The notes beneath the pieces are model-generated. The model was not told the DNA's origin. It worked only from the letters and a program-made list of their open reading frames with translations, and did no database searches. Shown piece by piece: positions 20,241-32,735 of a DNA stretch of 64,000 nt; positions within the stretch are counted from its first letter, which is position 1, and each line of letters opens with the position of its first letter. The position numbers and the translations under genes were made by a program. Origin of the DNA: Tanypteryx hageni (taxonomy: Eukaryota; Arthropoda; Insecta; Odonata; Petaluridae); the NCBI GenBank assembly GCA_028673005.1, contig CM054116.1, forward strand, positions 81,170,572 to 81,234,571, read 5' to 3'.

Positions 20241-22744
20241 AATGCAACTATTAACTGTTCGATGGACTGGTTTCCCTCTTAAGGTCGCGACAAATCTTAG
20301 AAATGGGTGGGTTGGCGTTTCTCGAGTGATGGAGGGAACGTCAGAAGAAAGCGTTTTGTTCGCGTAGACATTTTTTGCCAGTCCGCAACAAGCAGTGACT
20401 GAGCCTTTTTTAATACGCCACGATTTCTGATATTGAATTCCGAATATTTGAAACTCGCAAGTCGGAGAGCTTTTTTCCGGACGATATCGTTCAGAATTTT
20501 TTCTTTTAATCCTACGAGTAAGGACGCACAGCAACAAAAATATTTCCGATTCCTGCGGAGAATATCATATCCCGTTAGAAAAAATGGGTTCTAAGCATAT
20601 TAGCTGAAGTTGTGCTTGATACGACTTTCATTGCTGACGTGATTTACCACAGTATGGGAATTTTGGAAAGTGAAAAATAATGTCGATCAACAGATATTGT
20701 GGCCCGTTTATTAATTCGTACAAAAAGGATATTTTGAATTAAAATTTTATATCACCGTTTAAGCTTTATATGTGCCTTTTTGATGACTTTTATCCTCAGC
20801 ATCAAAATTTCGCTATGATAAAAGAACTCGTACTAATTTAATTTTTTTATCATTCGCCTTTGCCTGTTTCTTGATTTTAACTTTTGAAATAATAGATGAT
20901 ATTCACTTTTGAACGATTTAAAAATCTTAAATATGATAATTCTATTTTAATTTGATGAAGAATGCTTCTACATATGTTGACTTCCGATTTTAGCTGAACA
21001 TATCATTTGTTCCGCGAGTTTGTTTGAATTAAATCTTTGAACACGTAAAAAAAATTAAGTTTGACGTTGTGTAATGTGTTTTTATGTAAAAATATGATTA
21101 AATATTGTATTATTTTCATGATTGCCTATATCCTCTATATTTCTGCTCACTATTTGATCTGAATAATGATTGATAAATTTCATTAAGTTGGCTCGATATA
21201 TATTAATTTACTCTAGCCAATTTATTGCCTCGTTAGCATTACAATTTTTTATGTAAAAGGGTTTTGAACATTTTCCAAGCGGAATTTCAACTCTTTGCAG
21301 GCTTTATAGAGATAAAAAATATTTAGCTGTACCAGATACCATACTGAGCACATGGTGCAAGATGTACTTTGGATGGATGCCAATTGGTCACCGCTGACAA
21401 AATTCAAATTTTTGGGCAATTCATTTTTCACGATATATGTGCCCTGTTGGGACGTTATTTTTCTGCTGTAAATGGTCTCGGAGTTAGCGATTTTTTACTT
21501 TAACTTGTAGGCTTTAGAGCGAGTAATTAGAATACTTGAATCAATAAGATTGGATGAATATTTAAATAAACGGCGCAATATATATTGCACAATCTTTCTC
21601 ATATACGTATATGTTTCGTCGGGTGTGTACGTAAAACGCTTGTAAATCAAAGTTAACCGTAGTTTAGCGTATATTTGAATGCCACTGGTCGATATTTAGT
21701 AATTGTTTTGGGACATATGGCTTAGTTAGTATTATTTGAGACATCATACTGTATGATTGGATTGATTTTAATGAAATTCCTTAGAGCCATTTTTGAGTAA
21801 ATAAAATTTTTTTTTAAATCGCCGAGAATAATCGATCCTTCATTTTTGTGCAATATCATTTTTATCAAAAAAGGGTCTGCAAAAGATGATATACCTACTG
21901 CATAAATACGAGATACCATTCTATTTTATGTACGCGTTTGCGCCCTAGAACATCGAACAGACACTGCATGGCGAAAACCGCTTTTATAGACTCAGGGGCA
22001 CCTAATACGTGTAATTCTATCAAAATCTCGAAGTCGAATTTTTTTACTATTACAATACTTTCTTAATATACTACGTATATAATATAATAAATATTAAAAG
22101 TCTATCAATTATATCATTCTTATAAAAATCAGATAGCTTTATTTTAACACTTTAAATATAACCGATATCAACATTAATTTTGGTATATTTTTAAAATTAT
22201 AGATTAATTTTGTTGGAAAGGAGGTCGTAATATCAGTGGTAGCTAAAAAGTTGTACAACACATAAGTGTGTGTGTAGTTCGTGGTAATTTTGCACAATTT
22301 AAATTATAGTAATTTATTGGAATCAACCCGTTAATCCAATTGCATTGTACTTGCTGAACCTCATTATCTCAATACCCTAAACGTATCATCATATTTAGTG
22401 CGTTATTTTCTATATTTAAAATTGTAATTTCATTTATAATAATTATTAAAAACTCAATCTCGTGAAAAACTTGAATTCATTTAGTACTAGATATCAACAT
22501 CTCAACGTTAAGTAAATCAAATTAAAATTCATCGCATAATCACGTGTAATTTTTAATTTCTTGAAGGATCCTGCATTTATTTTGGAGCATTATTAGAGGT
22601 GGAAGATTAAATGTAGGCATCAATATGTGGATTCCTACTATTGACATCCAAACGAACTCAAACGGACCCTTGATAATTTGCTCGATTCTGTCGCTGAAAT
22701 TTAGAAACATGGTGTAAGGTTTATCTTTCCAGCTATCTGCGCTC
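20241..22744. other. AT-rich DNA; nothing recognised
   Basis: About 2.5 kb without a credible reading frame. I saw no copy of the repeat families found elsewhere in the window. Confidence 0.5.
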
Positions 22745-22990
22745 AGCTTTTTTCCGTCAGCGGCCGTTTAAGGCTTAAGTGTCGAGTTTCTTGCCTGATT
22801 TCGCATTGTGCTCGGAGCGGTTGCCGGAGCGCTTGGAGGGTGAAAATGGCGGCCTACTTGGTGTTGCTGATTGCCATTTGGTCGAACTGGTTGTTAGATT
22901 GTTAGTCAGAGATAAGGGAATAGAGGTGAGAGAACTCGAAGGGAACGGTCAGGGAGGGAGATTGCGAAGCTCTTTTGAAAGTGAATGGAT
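22745..22990 (+). other. GC-richer patch with a signal-peptide-like short ORF (22846-22905)
   Basis: An ATG in strong arthropod initiation context (GAAAATGGCG, ATG at 22846-22848) opens a 19-codon frame, MAAYLVLLIAIWSNWLLDC, which resembles an N-terminal secretion signal with a hydrophobic core. It stops at 22903-22905. A splice-donor-like GAG|GTGAGA follows at 22923-22928, but after the stop, so an exon would need an earlier, weaker donor. The surrounding patch is GC-richer than its flanks. An overlapping 91-codon frame (22779-23054) is an alternative without recognisable motifs. This is a candidate first exon or small peptide only. Confidence 0.2.
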
Positions 22991-23815
22991 CATAATTGCC
23001 CTCCCCATCTCGTTATCTGGCTGTCAAAAGAAATACCTCGACAAATGCCTCTAAATACCGATGCCAAATCTTACAAATTCCATCATGATTTTGTGTTAAT
23101 GTAAAATTGTATGTGCATTTAACGGATATATATGCAAAGTTAGCATAAAAAATAGAATTGCGTGACTTATTACTGGTCATGAATTCTATAAGAAGTAAGG
23201 TATCCTTGTTGGTTGGAAAAGTTCTTCCAAGCAAAAAAAAAACAGCAAGTGCAAATTACTCAAAATTTATTCCTGGTGAAATCAAATGAAATAATTCGTC
23301 ATTACAATATCATTTATCATGATTCGTATAATTTTCAAAGAAATCTGTGATTATATGCCATCTCTAGTTCTCCATATCATTCTATTCTCCGCAGTCTTCC
23401 TCAGTTCTTGCTCAATCTCTTTCCCCTACAAGTCGTTTTTCTGTAACCTTCTTCTTTTGCTTTGAAATTTGCCTATTAATGCAAGAACTGAAGCATTGTT
23501 AACGACTTAATACGTAATATTAAATATTGCAAACATAACTGATTTGTTATGCATCATGCATTTCATAATAAGGAGGCACCCTTGCTAGGATAATATCGGA
23601 ATAAGCCATTCAAGCATAAAATAGCAGATTCAGCTGATTGCAAATAATTCCGAATTCTACCACCGCTCGAGTTTACTCAGGTTTGTATTACGTTGCTATG
23701 GATTATTCAGAAATTCGTTCGAAGGTGGCGAGAAGCTACATGTGTGGACACATCCGTATTAGATTGCTCCCGGAATGTTTAAATTAGGTTACGGAGATCA
23801 TTAGTATGGTTTACC
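22991..23815. other. AT-rich DNA; nothing recognised
   Basis: No gene or repeat found. Confidence 0.5.
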
Positions 23816-24990
23816 ATTCCAGTTCTCGGGCGCAGACACAAAACCCCGCCGCCAGATGCCAGGGGGAGGAAAAGGGGTCGTAAACGGAGTAAGGGGTGGC
23901 AGAGGTGAGAACGGCAGGGAGAGAAGTATTATTAGGAATGGCAAAAAGAGGAGTTTGACGTTCCTCTACGCACGGTGGAACGGTAACCCGTAATCACCCT
24001 CTTGTGTCCTCATTCTCTCGCCATCTTCCACTCCGCGTTTAATTCCTTCCTACACCCCATCTCGCGGAAGCGTCGTATCTCACGAACCAATTTTCATCCC
24101 GTTGTTAGGTTGAAGAGAAGCTAAAAAGGGAACTGTAAATGGAAAGGACTGGTGAGAAGAGGAAGTATGAACGCGAGGATTCTGAAATCAAATTAAGAAT
24201 CGCTTTATTCTTTGGCCCAAACGATATGGCGAAGGGATAGCGAGAGAGGAAGAGGGAAAAAGAGATAGAAAAAAGGAATGTGGTAGAAAGAAAGATGGAG
24301 AGAGAAAGAGAGATGGAAAGAGTGAGGGGAAGAAAGGAAGTGATCAAGGAAAATGGATAGATGTACGTCTTTATTAGGATAAGATTGAGGCTAGTATGTT
24401 CTTCCATCTTATGGAGAGCAGAATGGGTGAGAGGTATAGGGAGAGGTAGAGAAAAAAAGCAGAAGGGAGAGGGCGAAAAGAAACCGAAACATCCCAGCAT
24501 TACTTTAACCTTGCTCTTACTCCTTCCCGATCCCGATTTCCTTTCAAGAAAAAGTTTACGACACGACCTTTAAAATACACAACGCTTACACACAACGCTT
24601 CGCATTTTTGCACGATGCCTCTTTTCTCATGCACCTCTCCTTAATCTACAGTCTCCACTTGTATCTTTTTTTATGCGTCCATTGCATATCCGCTAACATC
24701 TCCTTTTACTCCATTCCCTTTCCTCCACCTCTACCCACCCATCCCAACGCTTCCGTCCTTCCTTCCATTTTGACCATTCAATATTCATCTTCTCTCTCAC
24801 CTTCCTCTCCCCTTTTTTGTAACCCTTTAGGGACTTGCACGTCGTAGCCCCTTGGATTTTATTGCCTGTCCTCTTCTCCGTCGCCCCCTTTCCACGCGCG
24901 AATTCTTCATCACGGTTCCATTGTTGCCACCCTCGAGCGTGCTTGTCATCCCACTACCATCTTCCGGAGGGATCCCTATTCATGAATTTC
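23816..24990. other. Purine-rich to pyrimidine-rich switch block
   Basis: G/A-rich patches at 23865-23950 and 24110-24480 (with long GAGA and GAAAG runs at 24240-24340) give way to C/T-rich sequence at about 24490-24990. Frames of 70-131 codons on either strand are composition artefacts. Confidence 0.6.
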
Positions 24991-27015
24991 GACAGTACTC
25001 GTTAAGGCTGAATTCCTCTCGTTCGACCGGAAGTGGGGCCTCTCCGTCCCTACCTCCTTCTCTTACATCTCTCGCTCTCATCGACCATTGGCTCTTCTCT
25101 TCATACTTGACCGGAAAAAAATTCGCTTCTTTCGGAGATTCTAGAGGCTGCGTAAAATTATCGAGATTATGTTTGATTATGTCTGGGTTTAAATGAAATC
25201 TAAATTTTAATTTCACCAATGCTATATATCACGATCGTGACAGATCTGGATAGCTATTGATCCGGTTGTACTTTTGATTAAAGCCATTTATCTGATGAGG
25301 ATATTTGTCAGTATTTAACGGGGCAATTTGAAATATTATTTACCACTAGCATAATTGCTCGTCAAATATGAAGGGATTATCATAAACGTATTCCAAACAT
25401 ATTTAATTTCGATATGAAAAATCAGTAGGATATGCTATGATCTGGTTTGGCTTTCATTCACAATAAAATCACTGTTTTTTGTAGTTATCTTTGTTTTAAC
25501 TATATTTTTTAAATAATTATTATCAGAGAGGCCAAAGGACTATCCAAATATTTGCTGAAAATAAGAGGAAAATCGATATAATAAGATATAATGCATAAAG
25601 AATTTACAGAAATTTGTTTGAAACATTTTAACAAATTATAAGTTATTTAGAACGTGTAGAATTTAACTTAATAATTGAATTATTTTACACGTATTAATGC
25701 TAAAAACAGGATAAAATGTGAATTAACAGTCAATTTACCATCAAAGGACAGGTGTAGTAACTTACGAGGAACTAAATAAATCTTATTTTTTAAACTAGAT
25801 ATAGTAGTATTGAATTGTTTTCTTCAAATTGGATTTATTTAAATACATTTAAATAAAAGTCATAAAATGTTATTTTTCAATAATATTAGAAATTTTGTTT
25901 GAAATATTTTCCGTATTATCATTTACAGAAACTCATTGAAAATTACGGTACCTATATTTATTTTTAGGCATTCCCATCATTTGACAATGGCGCATTTTAG
26001 ATAGTATAAAATTTTTATAATCAATTATAATTTATTATTGTAATTTTTGTACTGCAGTTCCTTTTAATCCTATACAAATGCTATGTCTTCTTCCTCTTTC
26101 TTCATTCCTGCTCATTCTCATTCTCTTTTCCTTCCTCCCTCTAATTACTAATAGATTCTGTAAATAGATTAAATCCATATACCTATAAACGTCTGGTCCG
26201 TGTTAAAGCATTTCTTATGAAGACAAGAATCGAATTCAACAATTGGGACACCAGTGGCCAAATATAAATAAAATGCGTGAAAACGTGAAAAAATACTATT
26301 AGAACGTAATTTTTGGAGATTTATGAATGAGATTTAAATTTTTCTCTTCTCTTTGCATAACTAAGTTAAATACTCATCCTGGAAATATTTTAAAATGTAA
26401 ACGAAAATGGTCTGCATGTTTAGGAATGGCTTTTTGCGTGATTCATATATGCGATGCGAATTTATAACTCCGGTAAATTATAAGATGCATTGAAAAAACT
26501 ATGAAGATAACTATAAAAATAGTTAATTACTAAAGTTTTTAATCTGAAAAGGAATTAACGAAAAACACGATTTTAATTATAAACAAGATTATGCAAACAG
26601 AACTTATGATGTCTACTTTCCATTTAATCATTTATTTAATACTTATTATATTGACTTTAATAGCTTTAAAGTCATCGCGGATATGTAGCTATTTTTGTTA
26701 CCAAATTTCATAATTTAGCGTTATAAAGTACTACAAATGCATTCAAACGGAATATTATATTGATCAAGCGTATTCGTGCTGAAAATATAACGCGTGTAAA
26801 TATTAGAATATATCGAATCTGAGTCCAACAATAGTTGTTGCCATGACAACACTCGTAATGAGTGATAAAACTGAAAAATGTCCAGTATTTATCCGAAATT
26901 CTAAGAAATACAATCAATAAGCAAAATTCTACGATGAAAATTAGCATCTTCATTTATATTTTCAGAGAATAGTACAAAACTCGCTCCGATATTACAATTC
27001 TAAGATATTTTAATG
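24991..27015. other. AT-rich DNA; nothing recognised
   Basis: Two kilobases of AT-rich sequence without repeat or coding signature. Confidence 0.5.
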
Positions 27016-27065
27016 TGCAAGAGAAAATTACCCTGCGCGATTTCAGATTTCCCACGTAAATCAAA

Positions 27066-27139
27066 TGGGAAGGCTAGTTCCTGGAATCGAACCCGGGACT
27101 TCAATCTTCGCAACGAGAACTATCCTCTAGAGCTCGGCC
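27066..27139 (-). mobile_element. tRNA-like SINE head fragment
   Basis: On the minus strand a perfect B box GGGTTCGATTCC (complement of 27083-27094) is preceded at tRNA-like distance by an A-box-like GGGCCGAGCTCTAGAGG (complement of 27125-27140). The fold is too disrupted for a functional tRNA, so a SINE head or tRNA relic is the best reading. It is a different lineage from the 16.9 kb SINE. Confidence 0.4.
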
Positions 27140-27160
27140 CATGTAGCAAGAGATTTCCAC

Positions 27161-27238
27161 CAAGTTTCATGAAAATCAGTGTAGTGGTTCAAAAGTTAAT
27201 AGTGGGACAGGCAGACGGACAGACAGGCAGACAGACAC
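27161..27238 (+). repeat. Interspersed-repeat tail with (CAGA)-like run
   Basis: CAAGTTTCATGAAAATCAGT and GTAGTGGTTCAAAAGTTAAT lead into a GGCAGACGGACAGACAGGCAGA run. This is the typical 3' portion of arthropod interspersed elements whose tails read as GACAGACAGAC. Confidence 0.55.
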
Positions 27239-28600
27239 AACGGCAAAGCTATAAGCCTATTTCCATTCTAAAAAGTGGGCTAAAAATTTGGGCGCCTTCT
27301 CTCTCGTACTAAAGCATACAAAGCACGCTTTCCTTGCGCATATGGTATAAGAACCACTATGCAATCTCGATGTTTAACAATGACACGATCGGCAAGGCAA
27401 AATATCCTTTAAAAAGCTTTAATTTTCCAATAAATATGATTTAAACGTATAACTTGAGAGATTTCGAGCCGAAAGCAAAAATCAACGATATGAATAAGAA
27501 TCTATGTTTATGTTTCTTTAAAATGGTCCCTGTCCGAAGTTAGTAGATCAATTACTTCTAATTTAATTTTGCAAAAGAATAAAAGCCTGCCAGTGAAAAA
27601 AAGGAATTTTTATTATAGAGCATTCCATCGGACGGACCAACGGACGGAAAGAATAAGAATATTGTGTGTATATTTTTCAAGTTCCACATTATTGTATTTT
27701 AAGCGCATTCGAACCATTTTTGCAAGTTGATTCATTCAAATTACTAACTATATCTATGGACAACACTTTTCAGGACAAGTTGTTTTGATAACATAATATA
27801 AAATAATTGAATTCAATTAAAATGTAGAAAATATACCTTCGTTTTAAGAGTTATTTTTATCTATGATTTTTTATCACTTTCCGGCCAATTCATTGCCACT
27901 AGGATATGAAAACTTCATTTAGTTTTTTTACCCTTTGGTCCATTTTAGACGGAATGTCGATTCAATGCCGTGTTTTCATTAGATATCACCTTGGAACTCA
28001 CATAATAGACTTGGTCACACTTAATGGAAAGCCTTATCTCAACATGGAATTGATCAGTCCCATTTCTCCCTACCATCATGTAACCAAAAGTTTTTATATT
28101 AGTTGCAAGCGCTCTTACAAAGCAAATCTTATTTATACTTTTGCACAGGAACTTTTTAATATCAATGTTTTGAATATTAAAAAAAAGTTTTCTGAAAAAT
28201 AAATCAGACTTCTTTCTGAAAGAAAAGGTTAAGTATGCTTAAAAAAATATCAAAGGAATTTCTATATAAGTACATATACGCCATCTCATTCTCAAATATC
28301 ACTGTGTAAAATACATTGCAGAGGCAATTACATAGAAATTTGTATGAAGTTAAGTTATTACTCGGTACACGGCCAGTGCCAAGGGACGCTTATTATGGAA
28401 AAACTTGTGATGAAATTCTTGGTTGTATAAGACTTGTGACAAGGAAAGCATTGACGGAATGGGAAAGGATAAGAAGAGTACTTTAGCATTTATATGACGA
28501 AGAGATTATCAACGTTCTGCATTTTAAAAAGCCATCGCTACAATTTTCATATTAAAACTGGCATACACTATTATGACGGACTCATAACATGTTTCTTAAT
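27239..28600. other. AT-rich DNA; nothing recognised
   Basis: A 98-codon plus frame at 27906-28202 has no recognisable motif and AT-driven codon content; it is not annotated as a gene. Confidence 0.5.
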
Positions 28601-28670
28601 CAGTGGTATGCGTGCCCGTTAGGGTACGCGAGATACACTCGGGGGCACTTCAAAGCTCATTTGAACATAA
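28601..28670 (+). mobile_element. hAT-like element end (single end)
   Basis: CAGTGGTATGCGTGCCCGTT (28601-28620) is followed by AGGGTACGCGAGATAC and a GGGGGCAC patch. Many animal hAT elements begin with CAGTGGT followed by alternating TACGCG/ACCCC motifs of this kind. I did not find a matching opposite end, so this is probably a fragment or a short solo end. Confidence 0.4.
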
Positions 28671-31385
28671 CACTATGCCTTTTAATGTCATGATTGTTTG
28701 AAACACTCTTATAAAATTAGGTTAAAAAAAATAGGTCAGTAATTCTGGATCATACCGTACGCTTCTTCTAATTTAGTCTAGCAAAAATGTTTTCTGTATT
28801 TGTAAATATTTAATTAGAAGAAATGTGTGTGTTGGGTTGGGGAAATTATTCAAAATTACGATATTTGGTAAGAAAAGTTTAAGAAACCCTGATGTTTATC
28901 ATTCAAATTTTTACTAATTTTTGCGTTAAGTCGCCTCTCTTTCCTCCTCTAGAAAGATAACGCTTAAACATTCATAGCTGTATATAAGGACAATTTTCCC
29001 TATCTTTTGTCTCTTTATTTATGAATTACTTTAAATTAATGTTTTTTATGTAATTCACTTAAAACGATCGTGATTAAGCAAAACAACATATTTTATATCC
29101 TACAACATCTGCAACCCTCTAATCATGACTGAATATTTGGTTGTATAATCCCCCCCCCCTTCCACCACACACGACAAACGCATATTGATGAACTTTTCTT
29201 CCGAAAGGAACAAAATATACTACTGAATCTCTGAATCACCACTGATAGAGGCTACTTTTTAGTCAAAATATACACCTGATTTTCAATAAATGTTCATAGC
29301 TCTCGGAGATAGGTGGTTTACAGCCATAAGGCGAGCTCGATAAGGCTTTTTGAATGAAACGTATTTATAACGGATTTGACATTCATATACAATATACGAG
29401 ACCACAAAAATAGTTAACTGTGACTAAATTAGGTTTTATAACGATTAATGACTTTTTACGGTAGGAACAATAAATGTAATTATAAACATATGAGATGAGA
29501 CTGTTAAATACTAACTAGTATTTGCAAATGATAAAGTCGCCTAGAGACCCAATCCGCGTAACTAATTTACGTAAAATGTAGTCATGTTTTTGTTTAGAAT
29601 CAATAGGCAATTCATCAAAATGACGACATGCAAAAAGAGGAATTTTGGCTAAGCATTTTATATTCGTTCGGTTTCTCTCGGCATTATAACAATATATCAA
29701 GCTGTCTAATATAGGTTGCTATAATTAATTCCGACATTTTTAAACCAGTTTAAGATCGTGTTATTTTTGTTGGATCTTGGATGATGTGTTGCCAAGGCTA
29801 TTAGAATCGAGTATCCATTCCTTTGTTCTAGAAATTTGAAAATCTTTAAAAATACGCTATACCGTTTTGTCTCCTGTAAATATTAATGCGATAAAATGCC
29901 CACATATATAAAAAATATTTTCATGGCTACTTATAAATAATTATCTTTAATTTTTTTAACGATTTCAGAATTTGAATTTTGATACACAACATTCCGCAAA
30001 TTTCAAAATAAGGAGGGAATATAGCGTATTTTAATCTTAAACGTATACATATCCAAAGATAAGCAATTAAAGTTAAAATTGTTTTTTTGGCGGATTTAAT
30101 TTACGTATAATTTTACAGTGTTTTTTTAGTAATTTTTACTTATATGTATAAAGTACAATATTTTCACACGCTTTTATAATTATGCACTCCTGTCATTGTC
30201 AATTTTATCTCTTACATTTGGGATTTGGTTAACTTTAAAATAATGGACCTTTTTTGACAATTCTTTGCTTTGAATAAATGTTCGTTCTGACGAAAATAAA
30301 AAAATTCATTATTTTTAGAACCGCTCCCGGCGGTCTGGAAGTGGGAAAATTAAAACTTAGGCACCATGAATATGAAATGCTTCGTACACAACCCAATGAA
30401 TATGCAATGAAAAGGACCGAATCTTTCTTCTGTACACCGTCGTCTCTCCATCTCTCTACCCATCCCACTTCTCACTGGATTCTCACTTTTTGCCCTTCTT
30501 CTAACCGTTTCGTAACATAATTTTTTCATGTCTCCTGAAATTATGTTTACGGCTTACCCTGTTTTCATTAGCCTTAATCTTAATGATTAAGAATTGAGCG
30601 GTCGGGTCCAAGGCAGCTATTTTTTTTTAGATTTCGCCTGTTTTTTTAATCACTTCTGCGGATTCGCGCGATTTCAGTTTTATGTCCTTGTTCTGAGTTG
30701 TAAAAATTCTTATCGGTATTTCCTCCCTGAAATGTTCTTCTGTTATGCGAAGGATCTTAATAGCCTCTACAGTCCTCTAAAGCTTGCAGTTTTCAACGCA
30801 AAATGTAGAAAAAATATGTTCTGAAAAATCTAGCGAGTATTATGGTCGTGGATTTTGACGGTAAAAAACCTCGTCGGCGTTCCTGCCTTTCGTTTTAAGG
30901 AATACTTTGACCTCAGTCGTAACTATTTCAAGGTCCGTCGTTTAAAGAAAATCCGCACGCTATTCCCTGCTGTATGTAATAACCAGATGTTGAACAATCT
31001 TATGTTTATATATGCTCTTAAATATCTACCGGGAATAGAAAAAATGAGTCTATTTTCTAATGAAAAATATGTTTTTGGTGGTGGCATTAAAAAACGTTTG
31101 TGTCTAATTTTGGAGAATACTTATGGAGAACGTCATAAGATAACTCGTTTCACCTTCCCGCAACGTAAACTTTGAAGAAAACACTAATTAATAGCGGCGT
31201 TAGATCTATTTTAAAATTCAATTACGACGGAGAGAATTTCAAAAAAGCTCCATTTTTATAAGCTCCTCCGATCTTATTTTGATCGCTACGTTTATTTTTA
31301 CGACTAATTTTTAATTTCAATTTTCCAAAACTCAGGGCCAAGGTTTTTCCCCCTTTCAAAGCCGTTATTTATCTGTCGTGTCTAC
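28671..31385. other. AT-rich DNA; no credible gene
   Basis: Includes a poly-C run at 29151-29159. Plus frames at 30278-30520, 30594-30824 and 30855-31175 (106 codons) were examined. None shows a domain, a convincing start context or splice structure. Confidence 0.5.
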
Positions 31386-32110
31386 TCTCACGTCCTTATT
31401 TTAAGACTGCGTTTGGCCATGGGAAATGAGAGCGTTAATCAAACTGGCGAGGAGGAATGGGGTGTGGTGGAGGAGGATGAGTGGAAGAGAGCGGGAGCAC
31501 CCCATGTTACATTTCACTCGGGGCATGGGAATTCCAAGCTGGCCCATGGGTGCTCTCTCCCTTATCGACAGTTTTGAACAAACCGGTGGAAAAATCCTCC
31601 CCAACCTCTCTTTACCCGATCCTAAACCTTCCTTTCCAAATTTCTCCTGCCGAACCCCCTCTTCCTACGTTCGCTTTTTAGTTTTTCACCTCTCTCCATT
31701 TCGACCACTCTTTGCCTACACGTATTTCTCTTTTCGTCCGTTTTTTTTGTTCCATTTACTTCTTCCCATATATTTCTTTCAAACTGTCGTACTCAAACGC
31801 TTTTCTCTATATCATACCATACCCCTGTCGAGTTCTTCTGTATCGCTCTCTACATATCTTCATTTCCCCGCCGCTCCTTTGCTCGTACCCTTATATCTCT
31901 TTGCCTAAAGAACTTTCTTATTCTCTGTCTCCTTTAATTCATTTTTTGTCTACTCATTTCTTTATTATTCTATTCTATTCTCTGTTTTTCTTTTTAAATG
32001 CCGCTTCTCTATTTCTTCGAATAGATACTTCAATTCTTTCGTTAAATATTGCTTCGTATTCTAAATTCCTTCTCCCAAATCTTTCTTGCCCACTTCTGAC
32101 TCCTCGTTGG
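31386..32110. other. Purine-rich to pyrimidine-rich switch block
   Basis: 31425-31500 is G/A-rich and 31590-32090 strongly C/T-rich. The 160- and 178-codon frames here are leucine/serine/phenylalanine-rich reads of the pyrimidine tract and not genes. Confidence 0.6.
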
Positions 32111-32182
32111 CGTCTTTTCAAATGTATTTTTGGAATTACAGAACACAGGTTATTTGATTGTAGCTCCAATACAGACCAAAAT

Positions 32183-32397
32183 TTGTTCGAATCCGGCGGA
32201 GGTCGGATTTTTCACCCTCAGCGCTCCGTCCTTTGGAAGGGACGTTAAGCAGTTGTCTCCATTGGTGCTCTTCGTAAAGAGTAGGCTAATGCTGGCACCG
32301 GGTTTTCCTCCTCCCTTGTGTGCGTGTTCAGTGTGGAAGGAGTAATGGCTATAATAATCCGAGAGGTCGATTAGCCTGAAATTCCATACAAATAAAC
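32183..32397 (+). mobile_element. 5'-truncated SINE copy related to 16873-17190
   Basis: Begins at the B-box region (GTTCGAATCC, 32185-32194) and then follows the 16.9 kb SINE: GCGGAGGTCGGATTTT, GACGTTAAGCA, GGTGCTCTTCGTAAAGAGTA, GGAGTAATGGCTATA and the ATTCCATACAAATAAAC end. The A box is missing and about 50 bases after the B box are deleted. Without the A box it should not be transcribed from its own promoter. Confidence 0.85.
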
Positions 32398-32647
32398 AGA
32401 CATACGAAAATTTATTGGTGTAACTCTTTTCTTTTTACATTCTCATATAGGAAACATATTGAGATATTGATAAAGTTCGTCCATTTATGAAATTTAATAT
32501 CCTAGACAATACCACATGAACATGATCAATTCAAAGAATTTTCAACCTCGTCTTATGGTTAAGATACATCCGATAAATTTAATAATGAACGTTTAAGTAT
32601 AAAAAATCGGATAATTAAATACATATCTTATGCACTCGATTACAACC
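32398..32647. other. AT-rich DNA; nothing recognised
   Basis: Short interval between the SINE copy and the dispersed motif. Confidence 0.5.
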
Positions 32648-32735
32648 AGTTCTGTTATGGAGCCACTTTTCGGTGAATCACCACTGAAGACGGCTGCGTT
32701 TTGGCCAATATTCGCATCTAGTTTTTTCATCAACT
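32648..32735 (-). repeat. Dispersed motif of about 60 bp, copy R (minus strand)
   Basis: The minus strand reads GATGAAAAAACTAGATGCG, then CGCAGCCGTCTTCAGTGG and a perfect small palindrome GGTGA-T-TCACC followed by GAAAAG. The same order occurs at 51835-51948 and 54684-54766. Differences between copies fall mainly at first and second positions of the one shared open frame, so protein-coding constraint is not supported. Confidence 0.72.

Noticed and set aside
30855..31175. 106-codon plus-strand frame with fairly balanced composition
   Set aside because: I could match no motif and saw no second copy or gene context; left as a possible but unsupported ORF.
31712..32248. 178-codon plus-strand open frame, the longest in the window
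   Set aside because: Leucine/serine/phenylalanine-rich read of a C/T-rich tract with no domain; overlapping frames of similar quality exist in other phases, and it runs into the SINE copy.
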